From Chlamydomonas reinhardtii (Eukaryota > Chlorophyta > Chlorophyceae > Chlamydomonadales > Chlamydomonadaceae), in NCBI RefSeq assembly GCF_000002595.2, contig NC_057009.1:7746783-7810782 (forward strand): a DNA stretch of 64,000 nt. Direction: 5' to 3'. This document shows, piece by piece, positions 30,852-41,129 of this stretch. Every line of letters begins with the position of its first letter. Positions within the stretch are counted from its first letter, which is position 1. The notes below the pieces were generated by a model that was not told the origin of the DNA, searched no databases, and saw only the letters and a program-made list of their open reading frames with translations. A program made the translations under genes and the position numbers.

Positions 30852-33800
30852 ATGGATTCTGCAACTCAGCACCGGCAGCGGGCACGCGATGCCTTGTCGA
30901 ACCTAGGTTTTGATGCGGAGGCGGTCAGCAGCTTTGACGATAAGACACTCGACAGGCTCGTCAGCGCCAACTTCGACTTGCCAGGGCGCCTTCGGGCGGC
31001 CACCTGCGACGGCCTCGAGAAAGCTGGACTGGCGCCAGGTGACGTGTGCTTCATTATGTCCAAGCTGCAAGGTGCGTGGATATTTTATTTCCGGTAGCCT
31101 GTCCCCTAGAGCGCATCAGGGTGATCCTAAGCAAGGCGGGGCCGGAGGCTGGTTGGGGCCTGGAGTGAGTCAGGTTGGGCGCCGGGAGAGTCTGTGGTGG
31201 GCCGGGGTGTTCCGCCACACGGGGGACACGCCCGGTTCCGGGCGGGGTCGAAACCCAGGATTGGGCGTTCTTATTCATACAAGCACCATTTACAATTCTA
31301 TAAAGCACGTTACCCTCGGTATGTGAGCAGCATATGTTCACACATAATAGCGGGCTAGGTGTCGTGAAGGTCCCGCGAGCGCGAGACCAATTTTGAGCAT
31401 GTTCGCTCAAATCCGCTAAGCGTGAACCCACAAGCCCTGACTACGCTTATTTACACCCTATGAAAGCAATTGCACCTATAAGCGCAGGCTCGCAGGCCTC
31501 GGCGAGCAGTGTCATTTCCTACTACATACTGGAATAGCCCGGCTGGCGGCACCGCCGCACAGCCCAACGGTCCCACACCTACCATGGGGCACAAATGAGT
31601 CGGGTTTGGTCGAAGGAATGTGGTGCCAGATCACAGGTGGCAGCGGTTGCAGACCAGGGAGGCTGGCATCACATGTCGATGACTGTCTGCATCCGCCGGA
31701 GCCTCGCGGCCCTCGGGCTCTGGCCCTTGTTGGCGGGGCGTGATTCGTTCCGGCGTGGCCATGCTGACTACCTGCATTGCCTTTTGATTGCTCTCGCGTT
31801 GTGCAGGCGCGGCGGCTGGCGTGGGCACAACAAGAGCTGGTGAGTGGGGCGATGCGCAAAGAGTAGCGGCTGGTCACGACACGCCGCAGCTCAGAGGGTG
31901 GCCGCTGGACAGCGGGGGTGCACAGGGAGGTTGGGGGCAGACACCCGATTTGTTTGGCGGTTGAGATGCTGCACGCTGTCCCTCCCCGTTCACCAGAGCG
32001 CATTGGGCACGTGCAGCGCCGTTCCAACCTGCGCATGCCTTTCGTTCATGTCTTCACTTCGTTTGCATCTGTGTTTCGGTCGCTTTCAGGTGATGCAGGC
32101 GCGGCGGCTGGCCTGGGCGTGGGGAGTGCGGCAGGGGCCGGTGAGTTAGTGTGTTGCGCGGGCCCAGGGAATTCTCACTAGCGGCTTGTGCACATCAGCG
32201 GCTTGGGGGGCTCAGCCCAAGAAAGTTTGCCGATGCGATCGGCAGTGCAATCGACCCAACTTTATTGAAGTTCCTTATCAAAATCTGCCGGAAGACAGGT
32301 ATGATGTGGGCGCGATTGGGAATGAACCAACGCGCTTTGATGCCTGCGCAAGAGCAAAGGACCGTGACGGTCGCTTGCCGTGCCTTGACCGCTCCGCAGG
32401 TGTTCGGCCAACGGTCTTCCTACGATCTCCGCTCCCAGACGCGGCCCTGCCATCCCGCTTTGACAAGCCTAGTCGCTCGCTGAAGGTAGATCACGCGGAG
32501 CCCGTAGACTGCAAGACCTGGGAGCATGTGGCGCCGCAAGAACGTATTCCCGCGCTCTTCGGCCGCTTGGCGGCCGCATGTGGCAGCCACGCCACTGCTA
32601 GCGGCTTCCAAGCTATGGGCGGGGCCGGCCATGGCACAAGCAGCACGGAGGGCGGCGGCGGCGGCGGCGGCGGCGGCGACAGCAGCAGCAGCAGCAACAG
32701 TGGGGGTGGCGGCAGTAGCTTCGACGCTGAGGTGCTCACGCTCATCATGCATGCGGATGACATCTTCTGCAGCGCTGACGGCGAGCCTATTCGGTGAGTG
32801 CCGTGATATGGGTGGGTGAGGTGATCGTTGTCGTCAGATCTTTACAGCTGCTGGCCAGGGTCGTTGCGTTACCGGTAGATTAGCCAATTCCTTGGGCAAC
32901 CATGGGTTATCCCCAGTGTGACACTGCGTTGCGTGTGGCGCTCGTATGTGTCGGAACCGCCCATCAACAGGGTGCTGCTTCAGCAGCAAGGGCCGCCTGA
33001 AGTGCTCATCAATGAAGCTGTCGCCTGCTTCGGCACGCGCCCGCTGCTCAAGGTGCTGACCATCCTGGTCAACGGCCTGTTGGAGCGGTTGCGTGGCGGC
33101 GCCCGTGCCGACCGCACTGCAGCGGCGGCAGCAGTGGGCAGTGGGGCAGCGGCGAAGCCGGCGCCCGCCGGCATAACGCCTGGGGTGGAGCCGGCGGCTG
33201 GTAGTGATGCTGCGGCCGTGCCAGCTGCCAGGACTGGCCGCGTGAGCAGTGTTTATTGGGGTGCTGAGATGAGCCTTGACAAGATCCGCGAGGTGGCCAG
33301 CAGCCAGGAGGGTCTTGAGTGGCTTGTGCAGGGAGGGGGCAGCTCGCTGCGCCCAGACATGCCGCTCATTGTAGTCATCTCGGATGACGACGCGACCTGG
33401 CAGCAGTGCCGCAGCTTTGTGGAGATGAAGGCGCCAGCACTGATGCTGGAGGGCAGAACGCCGCGCTCGCTGGTGGACCTGTGGCGGAGCGGCGACAAAC
33501 GTGTTCGCGCCATATTGGCACAGGTGGGCCCCACAGCCCTCGCCCGAGCCCCAGCGAGCCCCAGCCCGAGCCGTAGCACTCGCCCGAGCCATGCGGCTGC
33601 ATTGTCAGCAGACCGCCTCAATGCGTTTGTGACGGCATGCGCGCTACAGTTGCTGGGATGGGCTTGTGCGCGTGGACGGAAGCGCGCACACTGTAGCCCC
33701 TCAAGTGCCTTTGCAGTCCCTTCAAGTGCCTTCTGCGTCGATCTATCTGCCTCTCAGCGCGCATACATGTGACGTGCCTCCTCGTTGCTCACCTGGTGCC

Positions 33801-35210
33801 TCCCCGGTGCCGTCGTACGTGTTGACGATTCAATGACGCAGTACTCGCTCGTACGCTCGTTCATGCCTTCACATGCAGGTCAATGAGTACATGGACCACC
33901 TGGGAGTGAGGTACGCTATTGTCAGCTGCCACTACGCCATGTGGGCGGTGCGCCGCACGTGCTCGCCACCGCCGCCGCAGGTCCTGCTGGAGAACCAGCC
34001 CGAACCCCAACCCCGGCAGCAGCAGCAGCAGCAGCAGGCGCCATCGGTGGGTCCTGCAGCCGCCGCAGTAGTCCGTGCCCGCAGTACTGGCGTGACAACC
34101 CGAAGTGCATCCGCCGCTGCTGCACGTGCGCTGGCTGCTGGCGCAGGCGGCGGTGGCTGTAGCGGCAGCGGTCCTGATGGCATGGGTGGTGTCGGCGGCG
34201 GTGGCAGCGTGGCAGGTACCGGCAGCAGCAGCCGCAAGCGCGGCCGCGCGCGCGACGGGCTGCTGCACCTGGCAGGGCCCTTTCTGGCGCCAACGGAGCA
34301 CACGGACCAACAGCCGGCAGTCACAGCCGCCGCCGCCACCCTGTACACCATGCTGCTCAGCCTGCCGGAGGTGCCCGACCCACCTGCAGCAGGGCTTGCG
34401 CGGCGGCGGTCGCGGTCAGCGCCGCCCGGGCAGCCGGACGCAGGGCCCAGCCGCAGCAGTGGTGGCGGTGACGGCGGTGGTGCAGTTGGTCGCGGCGGGC
34501 AGCCCGGGGGCGCTGCTGCCGGTCACTGGCGGCGGCGCGCATGTTGCCTCCGCCAGCCGCCGCCGCTGCCGCCGCTCCTCATTGAGGCCGACCCCGAGGT
34601 CCTGCACGTGGGCTACGCGGGCCTTGCCTGCACCGGCCGCGTCAACGGCGAGGAGGCGGTGCTTAAGATCCTGGACTCGGACGAGCACGGCGTCGCGGCC
34701 TTCGAGGCGGAGTGCAGTGCCTACCGGGCGCTGGCCGCGCTGCAGGGTGACGTGCTGCCGCGGCTGCTGGCCGCTGGCCGCCTGGGTGACCTGGCGCCGC
34801 CGCCACCGCCGTCTGGGGAGGAGGAGGAGGAGGAGGAGGAGGAGTGGGAGCCGCCGCCGGACGGCGACGTGCGCTTCATCGCCACCAGCCGGGTGCGGGG
34901 CTTGACGCTGCGTCAGGCGGCGGAGCAGTGGGGCTACATCCAGCCGACGGCGGCGGCAGCGGCGGTGCACGCGCTTAAGGTACTGCACGCGGCGGACATT
35001 CGCGCTGGTGGCGGCGGCAGTGGCGGGCGCTTCCTGCACGGCGACATCCGGCTCAGCAACTTCATGCTCCTGCTCCCGGCTGCGGAGGCGGCGGTGGGGC
35101 CGCGCGGCGTGATCATTGACTTGGGGCTGTCGCGCCTGGACGGGACGGAGGCGGAGCAGCAGGCGGAGGTGCGGCAGCTGGAGCAGCGACTCCAGTGCGG
35201 CAGTGGCTGA
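30852..35210 (+). CDS. Crinkler-like nuclease-kinase protein, copy A (SAM-like header, PD-(D/E)xK-like nuclease, protein kinase-like)
   Basis: Exons 30852-31071, 31807-31839, 32090-32140, 32182-32298, 32400-32793, 32917-33523 and 33879-35210 join with consistent phases, about 917 residues. The first 73 residues form a SAM-like helical header (DGLEKAGLAPGDVCFIMSKL). Two tiny phase-1 exons add a Gly/Ala linker. Exons 4-6 and the start of 7 carry a nuclease-like domain: RPDMPLIVVISDDD, FVEMKAP, then QVNEYMDHLGVRYAIVSCHY. The last exon ends in a kinase-like fold: AVLKILD, FEAECSAYRAL, the catalytic loop HGDIRLSNFML, and IIDLG. This header-nuclease-kinase order matches Crinkler (CR) effectors. The intron at 32141-32181 is only 41 bases, so that junction is the weakest part. 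Confidence 0.75.
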
Positions 35211-36189
35211 GGAAGAGCGAGGGATAAGTGATGAGTGCGAGGAGGTGAGGGTGGCTGGCTTCAGCCGTGGCCGAGGGAGCAGGCGGGAGGAACGGCAGGG
35301 TGGTGGGCCTGCTGGGCGGGTTCTGGGCAGGACGTGCAGTTCGGAGGTTACGAATGGGATGCGCGCTGGGCCACGGTTGCGACTGGCGTGGACATGCGGC
35401 CGCACTATTGTGCGGTGCGGTAAGAAAATGAATGACTGATTGCGGGCCTGGATGTGCCAAGGCAAGGGGCATCATGTAGCGCAGCAACATGTGGCTAACG
35501 ATAAGGGAAACGCTTGAGATAAGGGAAACGCTTGAGATTCTTGCATGGACCGTGTGCTCAGAATAATGCATGTGTACGAACCGGCGGTGCCTCTGTATGT
35601 CCTGATACATTCATGTTAGGGGCTACCCTGCTTACTAGAATGGATGCAAGCTAAAGGCTTGAATGACTGTCACACGTAACGGGTCCTCTGACAATGACGG
35701 GCTCGGCATTTGGCAGAGCCCGCTCCTACCTACATGCGCTGAATAAGAAGGGTTCAGGTGCGCTCGAAGCAACTGTGCAGGATGAGCGCTCACTGCCATT
35801 CTAGTGTAGATGAGGGTTACCGATGACGGGCATTCCGTGGATGGTATGGAGGCAAGTGTCAACATCATCGAGGGCGCAAGACCGAGAACCCTAACTAGCG
35901 TACGGAGGGCGGGGAGCTAGTGGCGTATGTGCTGCGGATGGGCGCCTGTTGGCGACGATGTTGGAGGATGGCACCAAAGGAAACGCATAACAACCACCAA
36001 GGTAGCTTGTGGCGTGGCTGTGCCTTGCCGTGGACCGTCTGACTGCTGATCCGCAGCAGCAGAGCTCCATGACTTCATGGCTGTATGCTTTGTCACAACT
36101 GGTCGGTGCTAAGCAACCTGATGTCCTGCTGTGCATGCCTGTGATTGGCTGGCTGCCGGGGTAAGCCGCAGCAGGGCAAACTATCACGG

Positions 36190-36520
36190 CAAGCTCGCGA
36201 AAGGATCTGTGCCGTGGGTGTACCATATGCCCCTGCGGGGTAAGCCGGCGCAGCGCAGTGGAGCCCTGTCATTTGCTATGGCGTCAGGTACCCGTGTATA
36301 TGACGAGTGCGAGAAACGTTACTTGGTCGATGTCTGGCGCAAGGTGCTTGGGTCAGGCCCCAGACGGCATCTGCCCGTTCCGCTTATACGGCCGCCGTCA
36401 GCCCGCGCTGCTGCGCAGCGGATTGCCGCGGCCATGGTGCTCCTGCCGGAGGACTGGGCGGCGGCGGCGCGGGAGGTGCAAGCGCCGCGCCGTGACGCGG
36501 TCTGCGGCGCCGGCCTATGT
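36190..36520 (+). pseudogene. Remnant of an L1-like LINE, post-RT region (copy A)
   Basis: The translation contains VPWVYHMPLRGKPAQRSGAL, then YLVDVWRKVLGSGPRRHLPV and AAQRIAAAMVLLPEDWAAAA. These match the LINE ORF at 49607-51419 (WVYHVPLWANPALCDGAQTF, SVWRPVLGWGPRRHLPSPLL, AAERIAAAVALLPGGWEAAA), but with the region between them shortened. It is therefore a decayed fragment of a related but distinct element. Copy B of this region retains about 70 more bases between the two parts (51487-51570). Confidence 0.75.
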
Positions 36521-36596
36521 TGAAGCCGTGCGTGTGGTGGCCCGGGGTTGGTTGCCTGCTATTCGTTTTTTAAGCTCCCCAGGAAGCGTCCCGGAG

Positions 36597-36763
36597 GGGG
36601 GGCGAAGCCCCCCAGGATCACCCCTGTCCGTGCGTGCGTGCGTGCATGCGTTCGCAAAAAGTATCATACTGGGTTAGCACGGACTGTGCACCCAACCCAA
36701 CCGGCCAAGTCCGAGCATTGCGGGGATGCCAAAGGCCCCCAACATAGATGCGTGTGCTTAGTA
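36597..36763 (+). mobile_element. Short non-autonomous Fanzor-family derivative (copy A)
   Basis: The left part (hairpin GGGGGGCGAAGCCCCCC, CACCCCTGTCCGTG, then AAAGTATCATACTGG) matches the left end of the Fanzor unit (38389-38520). At 36671 it joins directly to the block that follows the Fanzor gene (GGGTTAGCACGGACTGTGCA to GCGTGTGCTTAGTA, matching 41013-41103). The whole coding region is missing. This resembles an internal-deletion derivative that keeps both ends. Confidence 0.75.
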
Positions 36764-37117
36764 GGCGCCGCGTCAGGCGTCTGGTGCCCACAGCCTGGTG
36801 CTGTGGGCCCCAGGAGGGGAGGGCTCAGCCCTTTTCCTGCCCTAAAAGGCAGACACCTTGTTTAAGCTCTTAATAGGTAAGTGTTCCCCTGCCACGAGAA
36901 AAGGGGCTCAGCCCCTCCACTCTCTGAGGCCGAACGTCCTCATCACCCGGACATAGCCAAACCAGGTGCTCAGCAGCCACACCGCCACTGCAGAGCCAGC
37001 CAGGACACCACACAGTTGACAACAGCCTGCTTGTCATGCTGCTGCTGCCCCCTGCCAAGCATACCCTGCCCACCCCATTGTGGCCTGCTACCTAGCTAGA
37101 CACCGGCGGCCAGCCCC
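36764..37117. other. Repeat-derived spacer with GGGCTCAGCCC palindromes
   Basis: Contains two stem-type words (GGGCTCAGCCC near 36828 and GGGGCTCAGCCCC near 36903) and the stretch TTTTCCTGCC to AAGGCAGACACC. Related pieces occur at 52085-52200, 54150 and 58955. It leads into the Fanzor C-terminal remnant on the minus strand and may be that element's terminal region. Confidence 0.6.
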
Positions 37118-37378
37118 TCAGCCTGCGCGCTTGCGCCACGTTTTGGGCGACGCTGCGCTCTCCTCCTCCACGTGGCCGTTCCCGTCCCCTCCGCTACGTA
37201 CCAACATGCGCACACGCGCCGCTGTCGCTGTGTGCTGCTGGGCCGCTGCTGGGCCGCCGCCGCCGCCGCCGCCACCGCCGCCAGGCTGTAGTGATGCGGG
37301 CCGCACGTTTCCTAGCAGCATCTCCACCAGCGCGTGCCGGATGTTGGTTGCAGAGTTGACGTCCCGCCCCTGCATTGA
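37118..37378 (-). pseudogene. Fanzor C-terminal exon remnant 1
   Basis: After a CAG acceptor the minus strand reads GRDVNSATNIRHALVEMLLG, the third RuvC motif (RDVNxAxNI) of TnpB/Fanzor nucleases. A poly-Gly tract and a basic end (KTWRKRAG) follow. The upstream exons (RuvC-I, RuvC-II, zinc finger) are not found next to it. The sequence differs clearly from the intact Fanzor at 38481-40928 (NRDVSAANVI), so a second Fanzor family is present in fragments. Confidence 0.7.
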
Positions 37379-37739
37379 AGCGTGAGCGAGGGCAGAGTTG
37401 ATTACTACACGCCGGCCCATCCCGACCCGGTGTCATGTCTTTTGCCTCCTATGCCCCTGAGGAGCCTAGTTATATATAGATACGCAACCAGCCTGTATAT
37501 GCTTGAGTGTCGAGCCTGCTTCATGACACCGGTGGGCAGTGCTGCAGCTACCTTGCCCATCTTCCGATAGTGGTCTCACCGAGATGCTAGAATTTGCGGA
37601 TCCTGACCCGATTGACCGTCAGACTTACCCGCACTTCTTGACGCGCGCCGCGCGCGCCGGAAGCAGGGCACCGCCGAGCAGTAGAGTCTCCGGTCGGGCC
37701 CGAACTTACTCTCAGTGAGAAACTAGATGTTGTTAATTA

Positions 37740-38388
37740 TTTCAGCGGTCGATTGATTGATGGTATCGCTCATATTCATGTCACAATGAACTACTGTAGT
37801 TTCTGTCGAGTTTCTGTCGAGTTCCATTCGAGTTTTGGCGGAATTTCCCTCGAATTTCCGCCGAGTTTCCCCCGCCCCGCCCGCGCGTGCACATCAGCGA
37901 CTCTCATGCACTCCAGCGAGTCCCACCCTGCTGGTGGTGCCCAACCGTCAACCGTTTGAAACCGTGTGGCCCCAGAGGCAGCTCATGGAAACCTGGTCAG
38001 CCCCATTATTCGTCTCTCTGAGTTTACACGCAGCTCACACACATGGCTTCCCCAACGGCCTCTCGCACGACTATGCACTCCCACTCGCGCAACGCGCCAA
38101 CCGCCAGCCTCCGCCGTCCTCCACCGTGCTCAGACGCAGCTTCCCACACGCATGCGCGCTCAACTGCCAGCTCCCACTTGCGCGCCTGCCGACTAGCGCC
38201 AACGACCCGTGTGCATCACCCCGACCAGGCAGCTTCCGAGCCGGGCCGCCGTACAACTGCCTGCTCACACTCGCGCAGCTGCCGACTGCCACGCTACCTC
38301 CTGTACGGCTGAGGGGGGTTGGGGTGCCGTACACGAGTTCGTTGGGGGTTAGTCGGAGCTGTCCCAGGGTGAAGGTTTATCTATTTTT
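37740..38388 (+). repeat. Fossil LTR-like repeat, plus orientation
   Basis: Shares its right end (TACACGAGTTCGTTGGGGG, AGCTGTCCC, then the T-run) and a CGAGTTTCTGT-type minisatellite with the LTR-like regions of the fossil fragments at 22497 and 41130, but in the opposite orientation. It is a fossil piece with no coding content. It ends exactly where the Fanzor unit starts and is part of duplication block A. Confidence 0.65.
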
Positions 38389-38480
38389 TGGGCTGAGCCC
38401 CCCCAACCTCCCGACTGTCCTTCGCCCCCACGCTTCTCAAAACAAGGGGGGGGCGAAGCCCCCCAGGAACACCCCTGTCC

Positions 38481-40928
38481 GTGGCTGGTGGCTGCGTGCA
38501 TCGGCAAAACATAGCATACTGGCGCAAACCGGCGCCTTTACTAAAGTTTTTCTCCTTTCCCACGTTCCATGTCCCGCAGCTCCGTACTCCAGCCACGGAA
38601 AAGCTGGACAAGCTGGCATGGAGCATGGCGCATGCCGTGCTCTACGACGGCGAGTTAGAGCAGCCGCGCTGGTGGGTGGGTTGGGCCCAGGGCGCCGCCG
38701 CGCAAGCCGCGGGCGCGGCGGCTGCGGCGGCGGCACAGGGCGCCGGCCCTGCGGGCGGGGCCGCCGCCGCGCAAGCCGCGGGCGCGGCGGCTGCGGCGGC
38801 GGCACAGGGCGCCGGCCCTGCGGGCGGGGCCGCCGCCGCGCAAGCCGCGGGCGCGGCGGCTGCGGCGGCGGCACAGGGCGCCGGCCCTGCGGGCGGGGCC
38901 GCCGCCGCGCAAGCCTGGACCGCCCTCGTTGACTACGTCAACACCCAGCGTGCGTCGAAAAGGGCCGCAGAGCTGTTGCTGCGGGAGGTCAAGGGGGCGC
39001 AGGCCACGTACAAGAAGGCCAGCACGCGGCACATGGAATGGGCCGCGGAGATTCTCGCAGGCCTTGAGGCACGCCGCGATCAGCTGGGGGCGCAGGTGCA
39101 GCAACTGACGCAGGCGCAGCCGTTGACGCGAGAGGACACGCAGCGGCTTGCGTCCTTGCGCCGGGAACTGCATCGCGCTCGTCCGTTCACGCTGACCCCC
39201 AGCCCCTCCTTCGCGCCGATCTATGTGCCCCTTGACAACACGTCCATGGCCCGCCTTCCTGGGCTGCTGCCCACCCTGGCAAGGCGCCATGGCGAGGTCT
39301 TCGCCGGTGCAGGCGCGGGCGCCGTGGCACCCTCCTCGTTTGTCCAGGCCGCGTTTGGCGGTGGGGGCATGCAGTCGTCTGCCACGCTGAACGCCGTCGG
39401 CTGGGGCCTGTTCCAGCTCGGGGGTGTGACCTCCCGCAACGCCCCCTTCGCCAACTACATCACCACGGACGGGGTGGCCTGCAGCGTGGCGCGAGAAGCG
39501 CACAACAAGCCGCTGGCCAACTTGAAGCCGGCGACCGCGCCCGCCGATGCGGAGGAGCTGTGCACCCTGGAGGAGATGAAGGCCACGCAGATCATCGGTG
39601 TGGACCCGTGCGGGGGAGGGAATTGGTTCATGGCAGCACGGTCTCCGCTGTACCAGCCAGGGCCCTGGGCTTGGGAGGGTGTCAGCCCTGCCCAGCGCTC
39701 CCTGATCGAGCTGCACGACAAGCAGCTGGATGAGGAGTTGTTCCCTGGGCAGCTGCCGCCGGAGCCGCGTCGCAGGCGCAAGGGTGGCGGGCGTAAGGGG
39801 GGCCACCGCCGGAAGCAATCAAAGCACTGGCAGCCGCGAGCCAGGACAGCGCGGCGGCGGCGCCAGAAGCGGGGCCGATTCCATATGAGCATGGGCCACT
39901 GGCGGCACATGTCAGGCCTGGAACGACTCCAGCCAAACCGCCCACAGCTTGCGCCAGCCCTGCAGGCGTACGTCGGCGGCATCCCCACGGCGGCGACCGC
40001 GTCGGCGGCCCGGTTTGAAGAGCGCCTGCGCTACCTCTTCGTCAGTGGGGCGGCAGGGCAGGCGGCGGGGCAGGAGGCGGGGCAGGCGGCGGGGCAGGAG
40101 GCGGGGCAGGAGGCGGGGCAGGCGAAGGCGGCGGGGCCGGCAGAGGCGGGGTCCCGGGGCGCGGTGCACGTGCTGTGGCACTACCACTTCTCCGCCTTCC
40201 GCCGAAAGCGCTGGGCTGCGTTCATCCAGCGCGACCGCGCGCTCCACCGCGTCGCCAAGCAGCTCACGGGCGGCAGGCCCAAGGAGGAGGTGGTGGTGGG
40301 GTGGGGTTCGTGGGCCTTCCAGGGAGGGAAGGGCGGCTCCCCCATCTCCGTCAGGGGCGGGCGCGCGCCGACGGGGCGGCTCATCAAGCTGCTCCGTGAG
40401 CGCTACGCCAAGCATGTGTTCATCATCAATGAATACAAGACCTCCAAGGTGGGTGGGTTGAGTGGGATTGCAATTGCCGGTGGGTGGGTGGGCCGCTGGG
40501 TTTATGCCTGGCTTTAGCGGAACCATGCAGACCTGCTACAACTGTGGCCCCCCTCCCTCCCACCCTCCCGACCATGCAGACCTGCTACAACTGCGGGTGT
40601 CAGGAGATGGCCATCAAGCGGCTTGGGGGGCTGAAGGAGGGGCAGCGGCCCTGGTCGGTCAAAGTCTGCAACGACTGCTTGACGACCTGGGTGAGGACCG
40701 TGCATGTGCGGGGACGGCTGGGCACTGGGGACGGATTGATTGACAGGTTGACGGTTGGGACAGCTCATGTGCGCTCTCCTCTTCCTCCCCGTTCCCCATC
40801 CCCAGAACCGCGACGTCTCCGCCGCCAACGTGATCCGTGTGCTCCTCCTGCTGAAGCTGATGGGCTTCGAGCGGCCGACCAAGCTGCAGCGGCCGCCATG
40901 GCCGCCGCCGGCGGCGGGGCCGGGCTGA
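38481..40928 (+). CDS. Fanzor (TnpB-like RNA-guided DNA nuclease), apparently intact
   Basis: Exons 38481 (or 38578)-40448, 40580-40690 and 40806-40928 join in phase, up to 733 residues. RuvC-I is IIGVDPCGGGNWFMAA (Asp). RuvC-II is FIINEYKTSK (Glu). The zinc finger, at the start of exon 2, is TCYNCG to VCNDC. RuvC-III is NRDVSAANVIRVLLLL (Asp). This order and the TSK-CxxC...CxxC spacing are typical of Fanzor. The start is uncertain: the ATG at 38481 lies in repeat DNA, and a CAG acceptor ends at 38577, so an upstream exon may be missing; ATG 38625 is another option. A basic patch (RKGGGRKGGHRRKQSKHWQ) may act in nucleic-acid binding or nuclear import. Two low-complexity arrays interrupt the protein (38699-38905 and about 40050-40135). 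Fanzors cut DNA with a guide RNA usually encoded near the 3' end of the gene. Confidence 0.85.
38699..38905 (+). repeat. Three 69-bp tandem repeats within the Fanzor gene
   Basis: Three near-identical in-frame units, each encoding 23 residues of Ala/Gly/Gln (AAGAAAAAAAQGAGPAGG core). It expands the N-terminal part of the protein without breaking the frame. Confidence 0.95.
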
Positions 40929-41127
40929 GAGCCTGAACGGCGCTAGCAGGGCGTGGGGCTGAGGGTGCACGTGTTGATTGGCGGCGAGTGACGTGACTAG
41001 TTTGTTAGCTGCGGGTTAGCACGGACTGTGCACCCCACCCAACCGGCCATGTCCGGATTTGCGGGGATGCCAAAGGCCCCCAACATAGAGGCGTGTGCTT
41101 AGTATGTAGGCGCCCGCGTCAAGGTGA
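40929..41127 (+). ncRNA. Candidate Fanzor guide-RNA / right-end region
   Basis: Follows the Fanzor stop directly. The 91-base block 41013-41103 (GGGTTAGCACGGACTGTGCA to GCGTGTGCTTAGTA) is retained almost unchanged in the two short derivatives at 36671-36763 and 51957-52049, which lack the gene. In TnpB/Fanzor systems the guide RNA scaffold overlaps the 3' end of the gene and the element's right end, so this is the natural candidate. Transcription is not shown by sequence alone. The block could simply be the transposon end needed for excision. Confidence 0.45.
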
Positions 41128-41129
41128 AA

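Larger units (their letters stand above)
31601..38388 (+). repeat. Segmental duplication, block A
   Basis: Aligns in order with 44743-58940, at about 98% identity in coding parts (roughly nine differences by eye across the 607-bp exon at 32917-33523). It begins within intron 1 of the nuclease-kinase gene and ends at the T-run of the LTR-like repeat, immediately before the Fanzor unit. Block B is longer by about 7.4 kb, almost exactly the sum of four insertions. The left boundary abuts a 68-bp fragment of the NUMOD3-carrying element (31530-31597). Confidence 0.9.

Noticed and set aside
31530-31597. Possible extra exon in intron 1 of nuclease-kinase copy A
   Set aside because: It is a fragment of the NUMOD3-carrying repeat (matches 30180-30242), not coding DNA.
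34416-35465. 349-residue minus-strand ORF (and its twin at 47442-48494)
   Set aside because: It is antisense to the kinase-like exon. It appears in both copies only because the DNA is duplicated.
38699-38905. CRISPR-like array (three 69-bp units)
   Set aside because: The units are contiguous with no spacers, in frame, and inside a Fanzor coding exon.
38655-39818. 387-residue ORF on the minus strand across the Fanzor gene
   Set aside because: It is a shadow of the Fanzor exon; no domain or splice support.
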